Shown: piece by piece, positions 35,666-49,743 of the stretch
Layout of the letters: every line of letters starts with the position of its first letter
Numbering within the stretch: position 1 is the first letter of the stretch
From: Planctomycetota bacterium
Lineage (GTDB): Bacteria > Planctomycetota > UBA1135 > UBA2386
Direction: 5' to 3'
DNA length: 57,106 nucleotides
Assembly: GCA_019636245.1 (NCBI GenBank)
Contig: JAHBXX010000030.1
Coordinates: forward strand, 1 to 57,106
The notes under the pieces: generated by a model
The model's input: the letters and a program-made list of their open reading frames with translations, nothing else
Database searches by the model: none
What the model was told of the DNA's origin: nothing
Program-made: the position numbers and the translations under genes

Positions 35666-36688
35666 TCAGGAGCCATTGGGCTCCGCCGTCGGCAGGGCCA
35701 GCGCGCGCGCGGCCTGCACGATGTGCTGGTTGACCTCCGCCTCGAGGGCGCGGAGGGCGAAGCGGATCGCGTTGGCGAACGCCGGCCCACGCGACCGCCC
35801 GTGGCAGATCGTGACCACGCCGTTGACCCCCAGCAGCAGGGCGCCGCCGTACTCCGAGAAGTCCACGCGCGGCATGATCTCCTTCTGCACCGCGGCGATC
35901 TTCGGGTCCTCGACACCGACGCGCTGCAGCAGGCCGAACACCTCGCGCAGCAGGTACTCGGCCACGCCCTCGCTGACCTTCAGCAGCACGTTGCCGGTGA
36001 AACCGTCGGTGACGACCACGTGGCAGTCGCCCGTGAACACCTCGACGCCCTCGACGTTGCCTCGGAAGCGGATCGGCAGCTGCTTCATCAGCGCCCTGGC
36101 CTCGCGCACCAGCGGATTGCCCTTCAGCTCCTCGCTGCCGATGTTGAGGATGCCGACGTTCGGCTCGGCCACGTCGAGCGTGCCGCGGTAGTAGGCCGAG
36201 CCCATCAGCGCGTACTGCGCCAGGTGGTGCGGTTTCGGCTGCGGGTTCGCGCCGACGTCCAGCACCAGGAACGGGTGGCGTTCGCCGTGGATGATCGCCC
36301 CGATCGCCGGCCGACGGATGCCCTCCAGGCACCCGAGGCCCAGGGTCGCCGCCGCCACCACGGTGCCGGTCGAGCCGGCGCTGATGAAGCCGCCGGCCTT
36401 GCCGCTCTTCAACAGCTCGATGCCGACGGCGATGCTGTTGCGCGGCTTCTTCCGCATCGCGTCGGTGGGCGTCTCGTCGCCGGTGAGCACGTCGGGCGCG
36501 TCGTGCACCTCGATGCCGGCGTCGGTGAGTCCGTGCGCGGCGAGTTCGTGCAGCACGCGCTCCCGGGGGCCCGTCAGCAGCACCTGCTCCGGACGCGCAA
36601 TCTGCTTGCGCAGCGCCGTCGCCAGGCCGGCGACGACCTCCTGCGGCGCGTGATCGCCACCGAGCGCATCGAGCACAACCTTCGTCAC
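35666..36688 (-). CDS. plsX: Phosphate acyltransferase PlsX
   Basis: The 340-aa peripheral membrane enzyme makes acyl-phosphate from acyl-ACP for phospholipid synthesis. Recognisable elements include VVLDALGGDHAPQEVV, the central GFISAGSTGT, LVLDVGANPQPKPHHLAQYA, LNIGSEELKGNPL and VVVTDGFTGNVLLK. The start is a GTG at 36688 with GGAGG about 6 bases upstream. It follows rpmF by 101 bp, the classic rpmF-plsX-fabH arrangement. Confidence 0.97.
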   Translation of the reverse strand: MTKVVLDALGGDHAPQEVVAGLATALRKQIARPEQVLLTGPRERVLHELAAHGLTDAGIEVHDAPDVLTGDETPTDAMRKKPRNSIAVGIELLKSGKAGGFISAGSTGTVVAAATLGLGCLEGIRRPAIGAIIHGERHPFLVLDVGANPQPKPHHLAQYALMGSAYYRGTLDVAEPNVGILNIGSEELKGNPLVREARALMKQLPIRFRGNVEGVEVFTGDCHVVVTDGFTGNVLLKVSEGVAEYLLREVFGLLQRVGVEDPKIAAVQKEIMPRVDFSEYGGALLLGVNGVVTICHGRSRGPAFANAIRFALRALEAEVNQHIVQAARALALPTAEPNGS

Positions 36689-36789
36689 CGGAGTCCTCCG
36701 CGAGGTGCGACGCTACCGCAACGTGTCCCGGCGCGGCGCCGGTTCGGGGCGGCCACCGTCGCGAACGTGGCCGCGCCGCCGAGCAGGTG

Positions 36790-36972
36790 TCAGCCGTTCG
36801 CCGCCGCCAGGATCTGCCGACCGCGGTAGTGGCCGCAGGCCTTGCAGATCGTGTGCGGACGGATCATCGCGCCGCAGTGGGTGCACCGCACCAGTTGCGC
36901 GCGGGTCAGGGCGAGGTGCGCGCGCCGGTGGCCCTTGCTGGCGCGGCTCAGCTTTCTCTTCGGATTTGCCAT
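36790..36972 (-). CDS. rpmF: Ribosomal protein L32
   Basis: The 60-aa basic protein of the large ribosomal subunit begins MANPKRKLSRASKGHRRAH and carries a zinc knuckle of two CxxC pairs (CTHCGAM and CKACGHYRG). It heads the lipid cluster, with plsX next, and a good candidate promoter lies 69 bases upstream. The common partner yceD (DUF177) is absent: alaS is next upstream. Confidence 0.96.
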   Translation of the reverse strand: MANPKRKLSRASKGHRRAHLALTRAQLVRCTHCGAMIRPHTICKACGHYRGRQILAAANG

Positions 36973-37040
36973 GATCGGGTGCTCGCGCCGGCCCCGGCAG
37001 GGGTTGCGGTCACGGGTTCAGACGATTGGAAAGGGCGGGA

Positions 37041-37068
37041 AGACTACGGCGACGCGGGGCGAAGTCAA
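37041..37068 (-). promoter_or_regulatory. Candidate sigma70-type promoter for rpmF-plsX-fab
   Basis: On the reverse strand TTGACT (37068-37063) matches the -35 consensus at five of six bases. TAGTCT (37046-37041) follows after 16 bases, in the 134-bp gap between alaS and rpmF. It is the best promoter-like pair seen in the window. Confidence 0.45.
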
Positions 37069-37106
37069 CGTGCGTTCGGGCCGGCGCGCGGTTCCGCGCT
37101 CCGGCC

Positions 37107-39791
37107 TCACCGCGTCCGGGCGGCCTGCAGGGCCGCGGCCGCGGCCGCCATGGCCTCGCCGGTCCGCGCCACGTCCCGGCCCTTGCCCTGGGCGAACTCG
37201 GGCCGGCCACCACCGCCGCCGCCGAGCAGCCCGGCCAGGGTCTTCACCAGGTCGCCGGCGCGCAGCCGGTCGTGCAGCGAGGCGCTGACCGCCGCCGACA
37301 CCTGCACGTCGCCGCCGCCGGCGCTGAACAGCACGCCCGCGAACGGCTCGCCCTGCCTCTGGGCCCGCTTCAACAGCTCCTGCGCGTCGCGGGCCTGCAG
37401 CCCGGGCCGTTCGAACACCACCGTGCGCACGCCGTGCTCGCTCACGACGGCGGCGGACAATCGCGCCAGTTCGGCATCGAGGTCCGGCGCCAGCGCCTTC
37501 TCGAGCTCCTTGCGCACCTGCTTGAGTTCGTCGGCGAGTTCGCGCACCCGCTCGACGACCTTGCCGGTGGGCACCTTCAGGCCGGTGGCGAGGGCGTGCA
37601 GCTGCGCGCGCTCCTGTCGCGCCAGCTCGAGCGCCGCGAGGCCGGTGACGGCCTCGAGGCGGCGCGTGCCGGCCGCGACCGCGGTCTCGGCCACGATGCG
37701 GAAGCAGCCGATGCTGCCGCTGTTGCGCACGTGGGTCCCACCGCAGAGCTCGCGCGAGAACTCGCCCACCTGCAGGGTGCGCACCTGTTCGCCGTACTTC
37801 TCGCCGAACAGGGCGACGAAACCCGCCGCGCGCGCCGCGTCGAGCGGTTGCACGCGGGCCTCGACGTCGATCGCCAGCAGGATCTGCTGGTTGACCTCGT
37901 CCTCGACGCGCTGCAGCTGCTCGGCCGTCGGCTTCTCCGGCTGCGTGTAGTCGAAGCGCAGGCGTTCGGGCGCGACCTCGCTGCCCGCCTGGCTGACGTG
38001 CGGGCCGAGCACCTTCTTCAACGCGGCGTGCAGCAGATGGGTCGCGGTGTGGTTGCGTTCGGTCGCGCGGCGTGCGGCTTCGTCGACCTCGAGCCGGCAG
38101 GCCTGGCCCGCCTCGAGGTGCCCCTCGGTGACGACGGCCTGGTGCAGGTGGAAGCCGTCGAGCGCCGTGGTGTTGCCGATCTGGGCCGTGCCGGTCGGCG
38201 AGCGCAGGTGGCCGCGGTCGCCGACCTGGCCGCCGCCCTGGGCGTAGAAGGGCGTCGCGGCGGCGACCAGCACGACCTTCTGGCCCAGCCCGGCGCGCGG
38301 CAGCAGTGCGTCGCCATCGCCGACGATCGCCTGCAGGTCCGCGGTCGCGGTCAGTTGCTGGTAGCCGACGAACGCCGACGGCGTGGCGCCGGCGTCGCGC
38401 AGCTTCACGGCGACGCTGGCGGTGAACACCGCGTCCGCGGTCGCCATGCTGGCCCGCGCCCGCTGCCGCTGGGCCTCCATCGCCGCCTCGAAGCCGTTCT
38501 CGTCGAGGCGGTGCCCGCGCTCCTCCATCAGCTTCTGCGTGATGTCGACCGGGAAGCCGTAGGTGTCGTGCAGCAGGAACGCGAACTCGCCGCTGCCCAG
38601 CGTCGGCTGCTGCGGCGAGCCGCGGCTGGCCCCGGGCGGCGGCGCCTTGGCGAGGAACTCCTCGAGCCGCACCAGGCCCTGCCGGTAGACGGTGAGGAAG
38701 CTCTCCTCCTCGCCGCGGATCACCGCCCGGCACTGGCCGGCGTTCTCGCGCACCTCGGGATACTGGTCGCCCATCAGGCGGCCCACCAGGTCCACCATCT
38801 CGAACAGGAACGGCCGCTGCAGGCCCAGTTCGTAGCCGTCGCGCGCCGCGCGGCGCAGGATCTTGCGCACCACGTAGCCGCGGCCCTCGTTGCCGGGCAG
38901 CGCGCCGTCGGCGATGCAGAAGGTGATCGCCCGGACGTGGTCGGCGATGCGGCGCATGCGCACGTCGCGCCGCGCATCGGCGCCGTAGGCGGTGCCACAG
39001 GCGGCGCCGAGATGGTCGAGGTAGGGACGGAACAACTCGGTCTCGAAGTTGTTCTTCGCCCCCTGCAGCACGGCGGCGATGCGCTCGAGGCCGAGGCCGA
39101 CGTCGATGTTCTTCTGCGGCAAGGGCCGCAGCGTGCCGTCCGCCTGGCGGTCGAACTGCGTGAACACGCAGTTGCCGATCTCGGTGAACCGGTCCCCGGG
39201 CAGCGAGTCGAGGCCCTGGCGGGCCGGATACGGTTCGCCGGGGCGGGCGTCGAAGTAGATCTCGCTGCACGGGCCGCACGGGCCGTTCGGTCCCTTGCTC
39301 GGCGCCTCCGCCGGCCAGAAGTTCTCCTTCTCGCCGAAGCGGAACACCTTCTCGGGCGCGAGGCCGAGGTGCCGCGTCCACACCTCGAACGCCTCGTCGT
39401 CGTCGGTGTAGACGGTGACGACCATGCGCTCCTTCGGAATGCCGCACACCTCGTGGAAGAACTGCCAGATCCACGCGATGCACTCGCGCTTGAAGTAGTC
39501 GCCGAACGAGAAGTTGCCCAGCATCTCGAAGAACGTGTGGTGCCGGGGCGTGAGCCCCACGTTGTCGAGGTCGGGCACCCGCAGGCACTTCTGGGCCGTC
39601 GCCACGCGCCGCCACGGCAGGGTGCCCTTGCCGAGGAACATGTCCTTGAACTGGTTCATGCCCGCGCCCGTGAACAGCAGCGTCGGGTCGTTCGCGGGCA
39701 CCAGCGAGTCCGAGGCCAGTACCTTGTGGCCGTTCTGCTCGAAGAACTTCAGGTAGCGGGCGCGGATCTCGGCGGCGGTCAGCGGTTTCAT
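37107..39791 (-). CDS. alaS: Alanyl-tRNA synthetase
   Basis: The 894-aa enzyme charges tRNA-Ala. It begins MKPLTAAEIRARYLKFFEQN and has the class II motifs (FTGAGMNQFKDMFLG; PRHHTFFEMLGNFSFGDYFK in part). The GLGLERIAAVLQG segment and the editing-domain zinc site (HTATHLLHAAL and CGGTHVRNSG) are both present. A C-terminal DHHA1-like domain with a Gly-rich tail (GLLGGGGGGRPEFAQG) is also seen. The frame continues open past 40,200 but only as a shadow of recA. ATG 39791 is the true N terminus. It is 62 bp from recA on the same strand. Confidence 0.97.
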   Translation of the reverse strand: MKPLTAAEIRARYLKFFEQNGHKVLASDSLVPANDPTLLFTGAGMNQFKDMFLGKGTLPWRRVATAQKCLRVPDLDNVGLTPRHHTFFEMLGNFSFGDYFKRECIAWIWQFFHEVCGIPKERMVVTVYTDDDEAFEVWTRHLGLAPEKVFRFGEKENFWPAEAPSKGPNGPCGPCSEIYFDARPGEPYPARQGLDSLPGDRFTEIGNCVFTQFDRQADGTLRPLPQKNIDVGLGLERIAAVLQGAKNNFETELFRPYLDHLGAACGTAYGADARRDVRMRRIADHVRAITFCIADGALPGNEGRGYVVRKILRRAARDGYELGLQRPFLFEMVDLVGRLMGDQYPEVRENAGQCRAVIRGEEESFLTVYRQGLVRLEEFLAKAPPPGASRGSPQQPTLGSGEFAFLLHDTYGFPVDITQKLMEERGHRLDENGFEAAMEAQRQRARASMATADAVFTASVAVKLRDAGATPSAFVGYQQLTATADLQAIVGDGDALLPRAGLGQKVVLVAAATPFYAQGGGQVGDRGHLRSPTGTAQIGNTTALDGFHLHQAVVTEGHLEAGQACRLEVDEAARRATERNHTATHLLHAALKKVLGPHVSQAGSEVAPERLRFDYTQPEKPTAEQLQRVEDEVNQQILLAIDVEARVQPLDAARAAGFVALFGEKYGEQVRTLQVGEFSRELCGGTHVRNSGSIGCFRIVAETAVAAGTRRLEAVTGLAALELARQERAQLHALATGLKVPTGKVVERVRELADELKQVRKELEKALAPDLDAELARLSAAVVSEHGVRTVVFERPGLQARDAQELLKRAQRQGEPFAGVLFSAGGGDVQVSAAVSASLHDRLRAGDLVKTLAGLLGGGGGGRPEFAQGKGRDVARTGEAMAAAAAALQAARTR

Positions 39792-39814
39792 GGGGCGCGT
39801 GGTGCGGGGCGAAG

Positions 39815-39844
39815 GTTGTAGCCAACGCCGCGCGCCAAGGCCAA
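39815..39844 (-). promoter_or_regulatory. Candidate promoter for alaS
   Basis: In the 62-bp gap after recA, reverse-strand TTGGCC (39844-39839) and TACAAC (39820-39815) are 18 bases apart and would start transcription about 20 bases before the ATG. Read-through from recA is the alternative. Confidence 0.3.
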
Positions 39845-39853
39845 CGGCGGGGC

Positions 39854-41023
<1,170 letters not shown>

Positions 41024-41066
41024 TCTTGGGTCCCTCCCTTGGGATCGCATCGTGTTCTGGGGCCTG

Positions 41067-41095
41067 AGTCTAGCGACGACCCGAACAAAGGCCAA
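41067..41095 (-). promoter_or_regulatory. Candidate recA promoter with flanking inverted repeat
   Basis: On the reverse strand TTGGCC (41095-41090) and TAGACT (41072-41067) are 17 bases apart, about 44 bases before the recA start. An inverted pair, GAACA at 41083-41087 and TGTTC at 41053-41057 on the forward strand, brackets the -10 region and could be half-sites of an SOS-type operator. The 25-base spacing is not that of a known LexA box. Confidence 0.35.
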
Positions 41096-41190
41096 ACACA
41101 TTCCTCGCGTGCCTGCAGGGTGGCGGTCGCGGGCCCCACGGTGGCACGAAACCCTGCGGCCCGCCGGATCGGCTCCGGCATCATGGGGCG

Positions 41191-44100
41191 ATGCAGATCC
41201 GACCTGCCACGGCTGCCCGGGCCCTGCTGCTCGCGGCCTTCGTCGCCTGCACCGAGGAACGCCCCGCCGCCCGCCCGCCGGAGCCCGCCGGCCTCCGCGC
41301 CCAACCGCTGCGGTCCCCGCCGGCCGCCGACGCCGGCGCCGCGCCGCGCTTCCGCCGCCTCGACCCGGCCGTCTGCGGGGTCCAGTTCACCAACGAACTG
41401 CGGCCCGAGAACCGCTACCAGTACCTCACCAACGGCGCCGGCCTCGCCGTCGGCGACTACGACGGCGACGGCCGCCCCGACCTCTACCTGGTGTCGCAGG
41501 ACGGGCCGAACAAGCTGTTCCGGCAGGTGGCGCCGCTGGTGTTCGAGGACGTGACCGCGGCCGCCGGCCAGGTCGACGGCGGCTCCGCCTGGGGCACCGG
41601 GGCCGTGTTCGCCGACGTCGACGGCGACGGCGACCTCGACCTCTACGTCTGCAACCTCGAGGCGCCGAACCTGCTCTACGAGAACCTCGGCAACGGCACC
41701 TTCCGGGAGAACGCCGCCCGCTTCGGACTCGACCTCGTCGCCGCCTCGATGATGGCCGCCTTCGCCGACTACGACGGCGACGGCAGGCTCGACCTCTACC
41801 TGCTGGCCAACCGGGCGCTGCACGCGGGCTGGACGCTGACGCCGCCGGTCCTGCACGGGTTCCGCGCGCCGGCGGCGACGCGCCGCGAGGTGACGGCGAT
41901 GGTGCCGAGTCCGGCGCAGTGGCAGTGGATCGAGGCGGCGCGCCGCGACGGCCGCCTGCGCAGCGACGACGACGTGCCCGCCGGACTGCGCGAGCACTTC
42001 CTGGTCTTCCGCGGCCAGACGTTCATGTCGGGCCAGCCCGACCGCCTGCTGCGCAACGTCGGCGGGCGCTTCGTCGACGTGTCGGCGAGCGCCGGCATCG
42101 CCGGCCACGGCATGGGACTGTCGGCGACCTGGTGGGACTTCGACGGCGACGGCTGGCCCGACCTGTACGTCGCCAACGACCTCGAGTCGCCCGACCGCCT
42201 CTACCGCAACCTCGGCAACGGCACCTTCCGCGAATGCGCCGCCGAGGTGCTGCCGCACACCGCCTACTACGGCATGGGCGGCGACGCCGGCGACGTCGAC
42301 GGCGACGGCCACCTCGACTTCCTGGTCGCCGACATGAGCATGACGACGCACAAGAAGGCGAAGGTGCTGATGGGCGACATGAACCGCGTGCGCGACGTGC
42401 TGATCCACGCCCGGCCGCCGCAGTACATGCGCAACGCCCTGCTGCTCAACACCGGCCGCGGCCGCTTCGCGGAGGCCGGTTTCCTCGCCGGCGTCGCCAG
42501 CACCGACTGGACCTGGAGCGTGCTGTTCGGCGACCTCGACAACGACGGTCGCCTCGATCTGTTCGCGACCAACGGCATCGCCCGCTTCGACACCGATCCG
42601 GACCTCGAGCTGCGCGTGCAGCAACTGTGGGCCGAGCAGCGCCAGCAGGCGGCCTTCGACCTGATCCAGAACGTGCGCAAGGTGCCGGAGCGCAACCTCG
42701 CGCTGCGCAACGCCGACGACCTGCGGTTCCAGCGCACCGATGCCGACTGGGGCCTCGACCTCGAGGCCGTGAGCCATGGCGCCGCCCTGGTCGATCTCGA
42801 CGGCGACGGCGACCTCGACGTCGTCGTCAACAACTGGAACGAACCCGCGGCGGTCTACGAGAACCGCACGCGCGACGGCGCGGCGATCGTGCTCAGGCTG
42901 CGCGGCCAGCGCAGCGAGCGCTTCGGCACCGGCGCACGCGCGACGGCCACCTTGCCCGACGGACAGGTGCTGGTGCGCGAGGTGTCGCTGGCGCGCGGCT
43001 ACCTGTCGGGCCAGACCACCGACCTGCACTTCGGCCTCGGCGCGGCCGACCGCGTCGCCGCCCTGCACGTGCGCTGGCCGTCGGGGCACGAGCAGACGTT
43101 CGCCGACCTCGCCGCCGGGCAGCTCTACACCGTCACCGAGCCGCCCGAAGCGCCGCCGCGCCGCCCGGCCAGCGCCGCGGCCGCCGCGCCGCTGCTGCAG
43201 CCCGCGGCGGCGCCGCCGTTCCGGCATCGCGAGAACGAGTTCGACGACTACGTCGACCAGCCGCTGCTGCCGGCGGCGCTGTCCCGCCTGGGGCCCGGGT
43301 TGGCGCTCGGCGACGCCGATGGCGACGGCCGGGTCGACCTGTTCGTCGGCGGCGCGCGCGGGCAGCCGGGCGCCCTGTTCCTGGCCGCCGACGGCGGCTG
43401 GCGGCGACAGCCCGGGCCGTGGGAGGCCGATGCCGGCTGCGAGGACCTGGGCGTGCTGTGGCTCGACCACGACGGCGACGGCGACCTCGACCTGTTCGTG
43501 GCCAGCGGCGGCAGCGAGGTGGCGGCCGGGGACGCGACCCTGCGCGACCGCCTCTACCGCAACGAGGGCGGCGGGCGCTTCGTGCGCGACGACGCGGCGC
43601 TGCCCGACGTGCGCGACTCGTCGGGCCACGCCTGCGCCGCCGACTTCGACCGCGACGGCGACCTCGACCTGTTCGTCGCCGGCCGGCTCGTGCCGGGCGC
43701 CTACCCCGATGCGCCGCCGAGCCGCCTCTACCGCAACGACGGCGGCCGCTTCGTCGACGTGACCGCCGCGGCGGCGCCGGCCCTGCTCGACGCCGGCATG
43801 GTGACGAGCGCGTTGTTCACCGACGCCGACGGCGACGGCTGGCTCGACCTGCTGGTCGCGGCGCATTGGCAGCCGATCCGCCTGCTGCGCAACGACGGCG
43901 CCGGCGCATTCGTCGACGCCACCGCGGCGGCCGGCCTCGCGGCGCACACCGGCTGGTGGAACAGCCTCTGCGCCTGGGACGCCGACGGCGACGGCGACGT
44001 CGACTACGTCGCCGGCAACCAGGGTTGGAACACCAAGTACAAGGCCAGCGCCGAGCAGCCGGTGCGGCTCTTCTACGGCGACTTCGACGACAACGGCACC

Positions 44101-44832
44101 CGCGACCTGGTCGAGGCGAAGTACGAGGGCGGCGCGCTGCTGCCCGTGCGCGGCCGCAGCTGCAGCAGCCAGGCGATGCCGTTCCTGGCCGAGAAGTTCC
44201 CGACCTACGAGTCGTTCGCCAGTTCGCTGCTCGGGGACATCTACCCGCCGCAGAAGCTCGCCAGCTGTGGGCAGCTCGCCGTGACGACGCTGGCCAGCTG
44301 CCTGCTGCGCAACGACGGCCAGGGGCGCTTCACCGTCGAACCGCTGCCACGCCGGGCGCAGATCGCGCCGCTGTTCGGCATGCAGGCGCTCGGCGACCTG
44401 CTGGTCGGGGCGCAGAACAGCTACGCCCCCGAGCCCGAGACCGGCCGCCACGACGGCGGCACCGGCCTCGTGCTGCGCGGCAGCCCTGCCGGCCTCGAGG
44501 TGGTGCCGCCCGCGCGGCACGGCATGGTCGACTTCGGCGACCGCAAGGCGCTCGTCGTCGGCCCGGACGGCGGCGTGCTGGTGGCGCACAACGACGGTCC
44601 GCTGCAGGCCTGGTCGCTGCGCGCGCCCGCGTTCGCCCCTCCTGGCCTCGGGCCGCTGCCGGTCGGAGCCCGCGTGGTGCTGGAGTTCGCCGACGGCAGC
44701 CGCCGCGCCATCGACGTGCCGGCCGGCAGCGGCTACCTGTCGCAGGCGCCGCCCTGGCTGCCCGCGGGTGCGGTGCGGGCCACCGTGTGGCAGCCGGACG
44801 GCAGCCGGCGCACCGTCGAGCTGGGCCGCTAG
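41191..44832 (+). CDS. Large lipoprotein with FG-GAP/VCBS propeller repeats and an ASPIC/UnbV domain
   Basis: The 1213-aa protein has a lipoprotein signal ([13 protein letters not shown]). From about residue 85 it carries many calcium-type FG-GAP/VCBS repeats with D-x-D-G-D/R motifs ([39 protein letters not shown]). An ASPIC/UnbV domain occupies about 563-650 ([39 protein letters not shown]). A second repeat set follows from about 700 to 935, and a beta-rich tail completes the protein. These proteins form exported beta-propellers. Adhesion or polysaccharide binding is the usual suggestion, but the function is unknown. It is transcribed divergently from recA. Confidence 0.88.
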   Translation: MQIRPATAARALLLAAFVACTEERPAARPPEPAGLRAQPLRSPPAADAGAAPRFRRLDPAVCGVQFTNELRPENRYQYLTNGAGLAVGDYDGDGRPDLYLVSQDGPNKLFRQVAPLVFEDVTAAAGQVDGGSAWGTGAVFADVDGDGDLDLYVCNLEAPNLLYENLGNGTFRENAARFGLDLVAASMMAAFADYDGDGRLDLYLLANRALHAGWTLTPPVLHGFRAPAATRREVTAMVPSPAQWQWIEAARRDGRLRSDDDVPAGLREHFLVFRGQTFMSGQPDRLLRNVGGRFVDVSASAGIAGHGMGLSATWWDFDGDGWPDLYVANDLESPDRLYRNLGNGTFRECAAEVLPHTAYYGMGGDAGDVDGDGHLDFLVADMSMTTHKKAKVLMGDMNRVRDVLIHARPPQYMRNALLLNTGRGRFAEAGFLAGVASTDWTWSVLFGDLDNDGRLDLFATNGIARFDTDPDLELRVQQLWAEQRQQAAFDLIQNVRKVPERNLALRNADDLRFQRTDADWGLDLEAVSHGAALVDLDGDGDLDVVVNNWNEPAAVYENRTRDGAAIVLRLRGQRSERFGTGARATATLPDGQVLVREVSLARGYLSGQTTDLHFGLGAADRVAALHVRWPSGHEQTFADLAAGQLYTVTEPPEAPPRRPASAAAAAPLLQPAAAPPFRHRENEFDDYVDQPLLPAALSRLGPGLALGDADGDGRVDLFVGGARGQPGALFLAADGGWRRQPGPWEADAGCEDLGVLWLDHDGDGDLDLFVASGGSEVAAGDATLRDRLYRNEGGGRFVRDDAALPDVRDSSGHACAADFDRDGDLDLFVAGRLVPGAYPDAPPSRLYRNDGGRFVDVTAAAAPALLDAGMVTSALFTDADGDGWLDLLVAAHWQPIRLLRNDGAGAFVDATAAAGLAAHTGWWNSLCAWDADGDGDVDYVAGNQGWNTKYKASAEQPVRLFYGDFDDNGTRDLVEAKYEGGALLPVRGRSCSSQAMPFLAEKFPTYESFASSLLGDIYPPQKLASCGQLAVTTLASCLLRNDGQGRFTVEPLPRRAQIAPLFGMQALGDLLVGAQNSYAPEPETGRHDGGTGLVLRGSPAGLEVVPPARHGMVDFGDRKALVVGPDGGVLVAHNDGPLQAWSLRAPAFAPPGLGPLPVGARVVLEFADGSRRAIDVPAGSGYLSQAPPWLPAGAVRATVWQPDGSRRTVELGR

Positions 44833-44916
44833 CCGCCCCGGCAGCCCTTCAACCCGGCTGCCCGGCTGCCTATACCTGTCGCCCGCCGCCAGGTCCTGCC
44901 GGTCGGCGCCACCGAC

Positions 44917-47772
<2,856 letters not shown>

Positions 47773-47814
47773 GCCGACTGCGCCCGCCAGGGCCCGGCGG
47801 CCGATAGCCGGCGC

Positions 47815-48894
47815 ATGCAGGTCGAGGCGTTCGCCGGCGCCGGATCGGCGCGCTCCTTCTACGAGGCGCGCTTCCGGCGCGGCTACATGGAGGAGTGGGA
47901 CGCGGAGCGCTGGCAGCGCCTCGCCGAAGTACTGGGGCCGATCGACCTGCCGCCCGGCGCCCGCGTGCTCGACTTCGGCTGCGGCACCGGCGCCCTGACC
48001 GGCCTGCTGCGGGCCCGCTGGCCGGACGCCGAGGTGCACGGCGCCGACCCGAGCGCCGCCGCGATCGCGCGCGCCACGAGCCGGCCGGAGGCCGACGGGC
48101 AGGCCTTCCACGTGCTCGACGAGGCGTTCGTGCGGGCGAACCGCGGCCGCTTCGACTTCGTTTTCTCGCACCACGTGCTCGAGCACGTCGACGACCTGCC
48201 GGGCGCGGTCGCCGATCTCGCCGCGCTGCTGGCCCCCGGCGGCCGCATGCTGCACGCGCTGCCGTGCGGCAACCCTGGCAGCCTGCCCCACCGTCTGTGC
48301 AGGCTGCGTCCCGACGGCATCGATGCCGCGCAAGGCAACCGCTTCTGCTTCGAGGATCCCGGCCACCTGCGGCGCCTGCGCAGCGACGAGCTGGCGGCGG
48401 CGTTCGCCGCGCACGGCCTCGTGCTGGCGCGCGAGGCCTACGGCTACCACGACCTCGGCGCCCTGCGGCTGTTCAGCGAACTGCCGCCGCGCGCGCTGCT
48501 CGCCCTGGTGACCCCCAGCGCCTGGCCGCTGCGACACTGGCACCAGGTCGCGCCCCTGCTCGCGGCCTGTTGCACCCTGTGGCTCCTGCGCCTGCCGTGC
48601 GAAGTGCTGCGCCGGTTCGCCCGGCTGTGCCGCCTCGCGCGCACCGGGCGGCGGCGGCTGCGGTCGCCAACCGGCCTCGTGTTGTGCCTCGCGGCCTTGC
48701 CGGCGGCAGGCCTGTGGCCGCTGTCGGCGCCGGTCGACGCGTGGCTGCGCGCAGCCGACCAGCGCGAGTGGCAGCGGCGACGCGCCGACCGTCGCGGCTC
48801 GGAGATGCTGCTCGAGTTCGCGTCGCAGCGGCCGGTCCAGGCCGCCGCGGGCGCCGAGGCTCGCGCGGCAAGCCTGGCCACCGCCGCCCCCTGA
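47815..48894 (+). CDS. Class I SAM-dependent methyltransferase
   Basis: The 359-aa protein has motif I RVLDFGCGTGALTGLL, an acidic motif II (EVHGADPSAAA) and a post-motif FDFVFSHHVLEHVDDLPGAV, typical of small-molecule or sugar methyltransferases. The C-terminal 120 residues hold hydrophobic, Arg-rich stretches (LAACCTLWLLRLPCEVLRRF; LVLCLAALPAAGLWPL) that may bind the membrane. It starts 43 bp after gcvP and precedes a membrane protein and the sugar-type genes. Modification of a glycan or lipid-linked sugar is plausible but not shown by the sequence. Confidence 0.8.
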   Translation: MQVEAFAGAGSARSFYEARFRRGYMEEWDAERWQRLAEVLGPIDLPPGARVLDFGCGTGALTGLLRARWPDAEVHGADPSAAAIARATSRPEADGQAFHVLDEAFVRANRGRFDFVFSHHVLEHVDDLPGAVADLAALLAPGGRMLHALPCGNPGSLPHRLCRLRPDGIDAAQGNRFCFEDPGHLRRLRSDELAAAFAAHGLVLAREAYGYHDLGALRLFSELPPRALLALVTPSAWPLRHWHQVAPLLAACCTLWLLRLPCEVLRRFARLCRLARTGRRRLRSPTGLVLCLAALPAAGLWPLSAPVDAWLRAADQREWQRRRADRRGSEMLLEFASQRPVQAAAGAEARAASLATAAP

Positions 48895-49006
48895 CGCGCC
48901 GCGCACTGGCAAACCCGGCCGCGGCTGCGGAGAATCCGCTGCCCGGCCGCGGCGCCGCTGGCGCGGCCTCCGCCGCCATCGGCCGCGCCGCCGGGCCGCC
49001 CCCGCC

Positions 49007-49735
49007 ATGAGCACGCCCTTGCCGCCCCCGTCCGCCGCCGCCCCGGCCGCCGCATCCGTCGCCGTCGCCGACCGTCCGCCCGAGAGCGTGATCATCCGGC
49101 CGTGGCCGAAGATCGTGTTCCTCTACCCGACCTTCGTCGCCGCGACGGTGTTCTTCCTGCTGTCGTGGCTCGGCCTCGTCGGCGAGACCGTGCTCGGCAA
49201 CACCTTCATGGCGGTGCTGCTGCTGAACCTGCTGGTGTTCTCGTTCGACTTCTCGCGCATCAAGTCGATCACCATCCTGATCGGCGTGCTCGCCGCCGTG
49301 CTGCTGGTGCTGTGGCTCGACCACAAGTGGGAGGTGACGAGCTTCCTCGGCCGCGTGTTCGGTTCGATCGACGTGCGCATGAACACCGCCTTCTACGGCT
49401 TCCTGAGCGCCGGTCTCGGCTTCCTGCTCGCCGTCGTGTTCGTCAACAGCCGCTTCCACTACTACGAAGTCAACGCGCGCGAGATCCTGCACCACCACGG
49501 CTACCTCGGCGACATCCAGCGCTGGTCGACCGAGGGCCTGGAGATGAACAAGGAGATCTACGACGTCGTCGAGTACCTGCTGCTGCGCAGCGGGCGGCTG
49601 ATCTTCCAGCCGGCGACCAGCAAGAAGGCGATCGTGCTCGACAACGTCGCCGGCGTGAACAGGATCGAGAAGAGCGTCAACGACCTGCTCAGCGTCGTCG
49701 CGGTCCGCCTGAACCAGCGGCCCGGTCCGGGCTGA
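49007..49735 (+). CDS. Four-helix membrane protein with C-terminal soluble domain, function unknown
   Basis: The 242-aa protein has a Pro/Ala-rich N terminus, then four hydrophobic segments (IVFLYPTFVAATVFFLLSWL; MAVLLLNLLVFSF; ITILIGVLAAVLLVLWL; FYGFLSAGLGFLLAVVFV). A cytoplasmic domain of about 85 residues follows (HYYEVNAREILHHHGYLGD ... EMNKEIYDVVEYLLLRSGR) with a strand-rich end that resembles a PH-like fold. The sequence looks well conserved but I cannot name the family. It sits between the methyltransferase and the DegT fusion gene, 9 bases before the latter. Confidence 0.7.
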   Translation: MSTPLPPPSAAAPAAASVAVADRPPESVIIRPWPKIVFLYPTFVAATVFFLLSWLGLVGETVLGNTFMAVLLLNLLVFSFDFSRIKSITILIGVLAAVLLVLWLDHKWEVTSFLGRVFGSIDVRMNTAFYGFLSAGLGFLLAVVFVNSRFHYYEVNAREILHHHGYLGDIQRWSTEGLEMNKEIYDVVEYLLLRSGRLIFQPATSKKAIVLDNVAGVNRIEKSVNDLLSVVAVRLNQRPGPG

Positions 49736-49743
49736 GACGGCCC

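Noticed and set aside
37026..39821. Long forward open frame opposite alaS
   Set aside because: It is an antisense shadow. alaS on the reverse strand has complete synthetase and editing motifs.
39792..39853. T-box riboswitch upstream of alaS
   Set aside because: The gap is only 62 bp, too short for a T-box leader, and no specifier loop or T-box motif is visible.
41191..44832. Repeated GACGGCGACGG tracts as a DNA repeat element
   Set aside because: They encode the calcium-binding D-x-D-G-D motifs of FG-GAP repeats and keep the reading frame, so the repetition is a protein feature.
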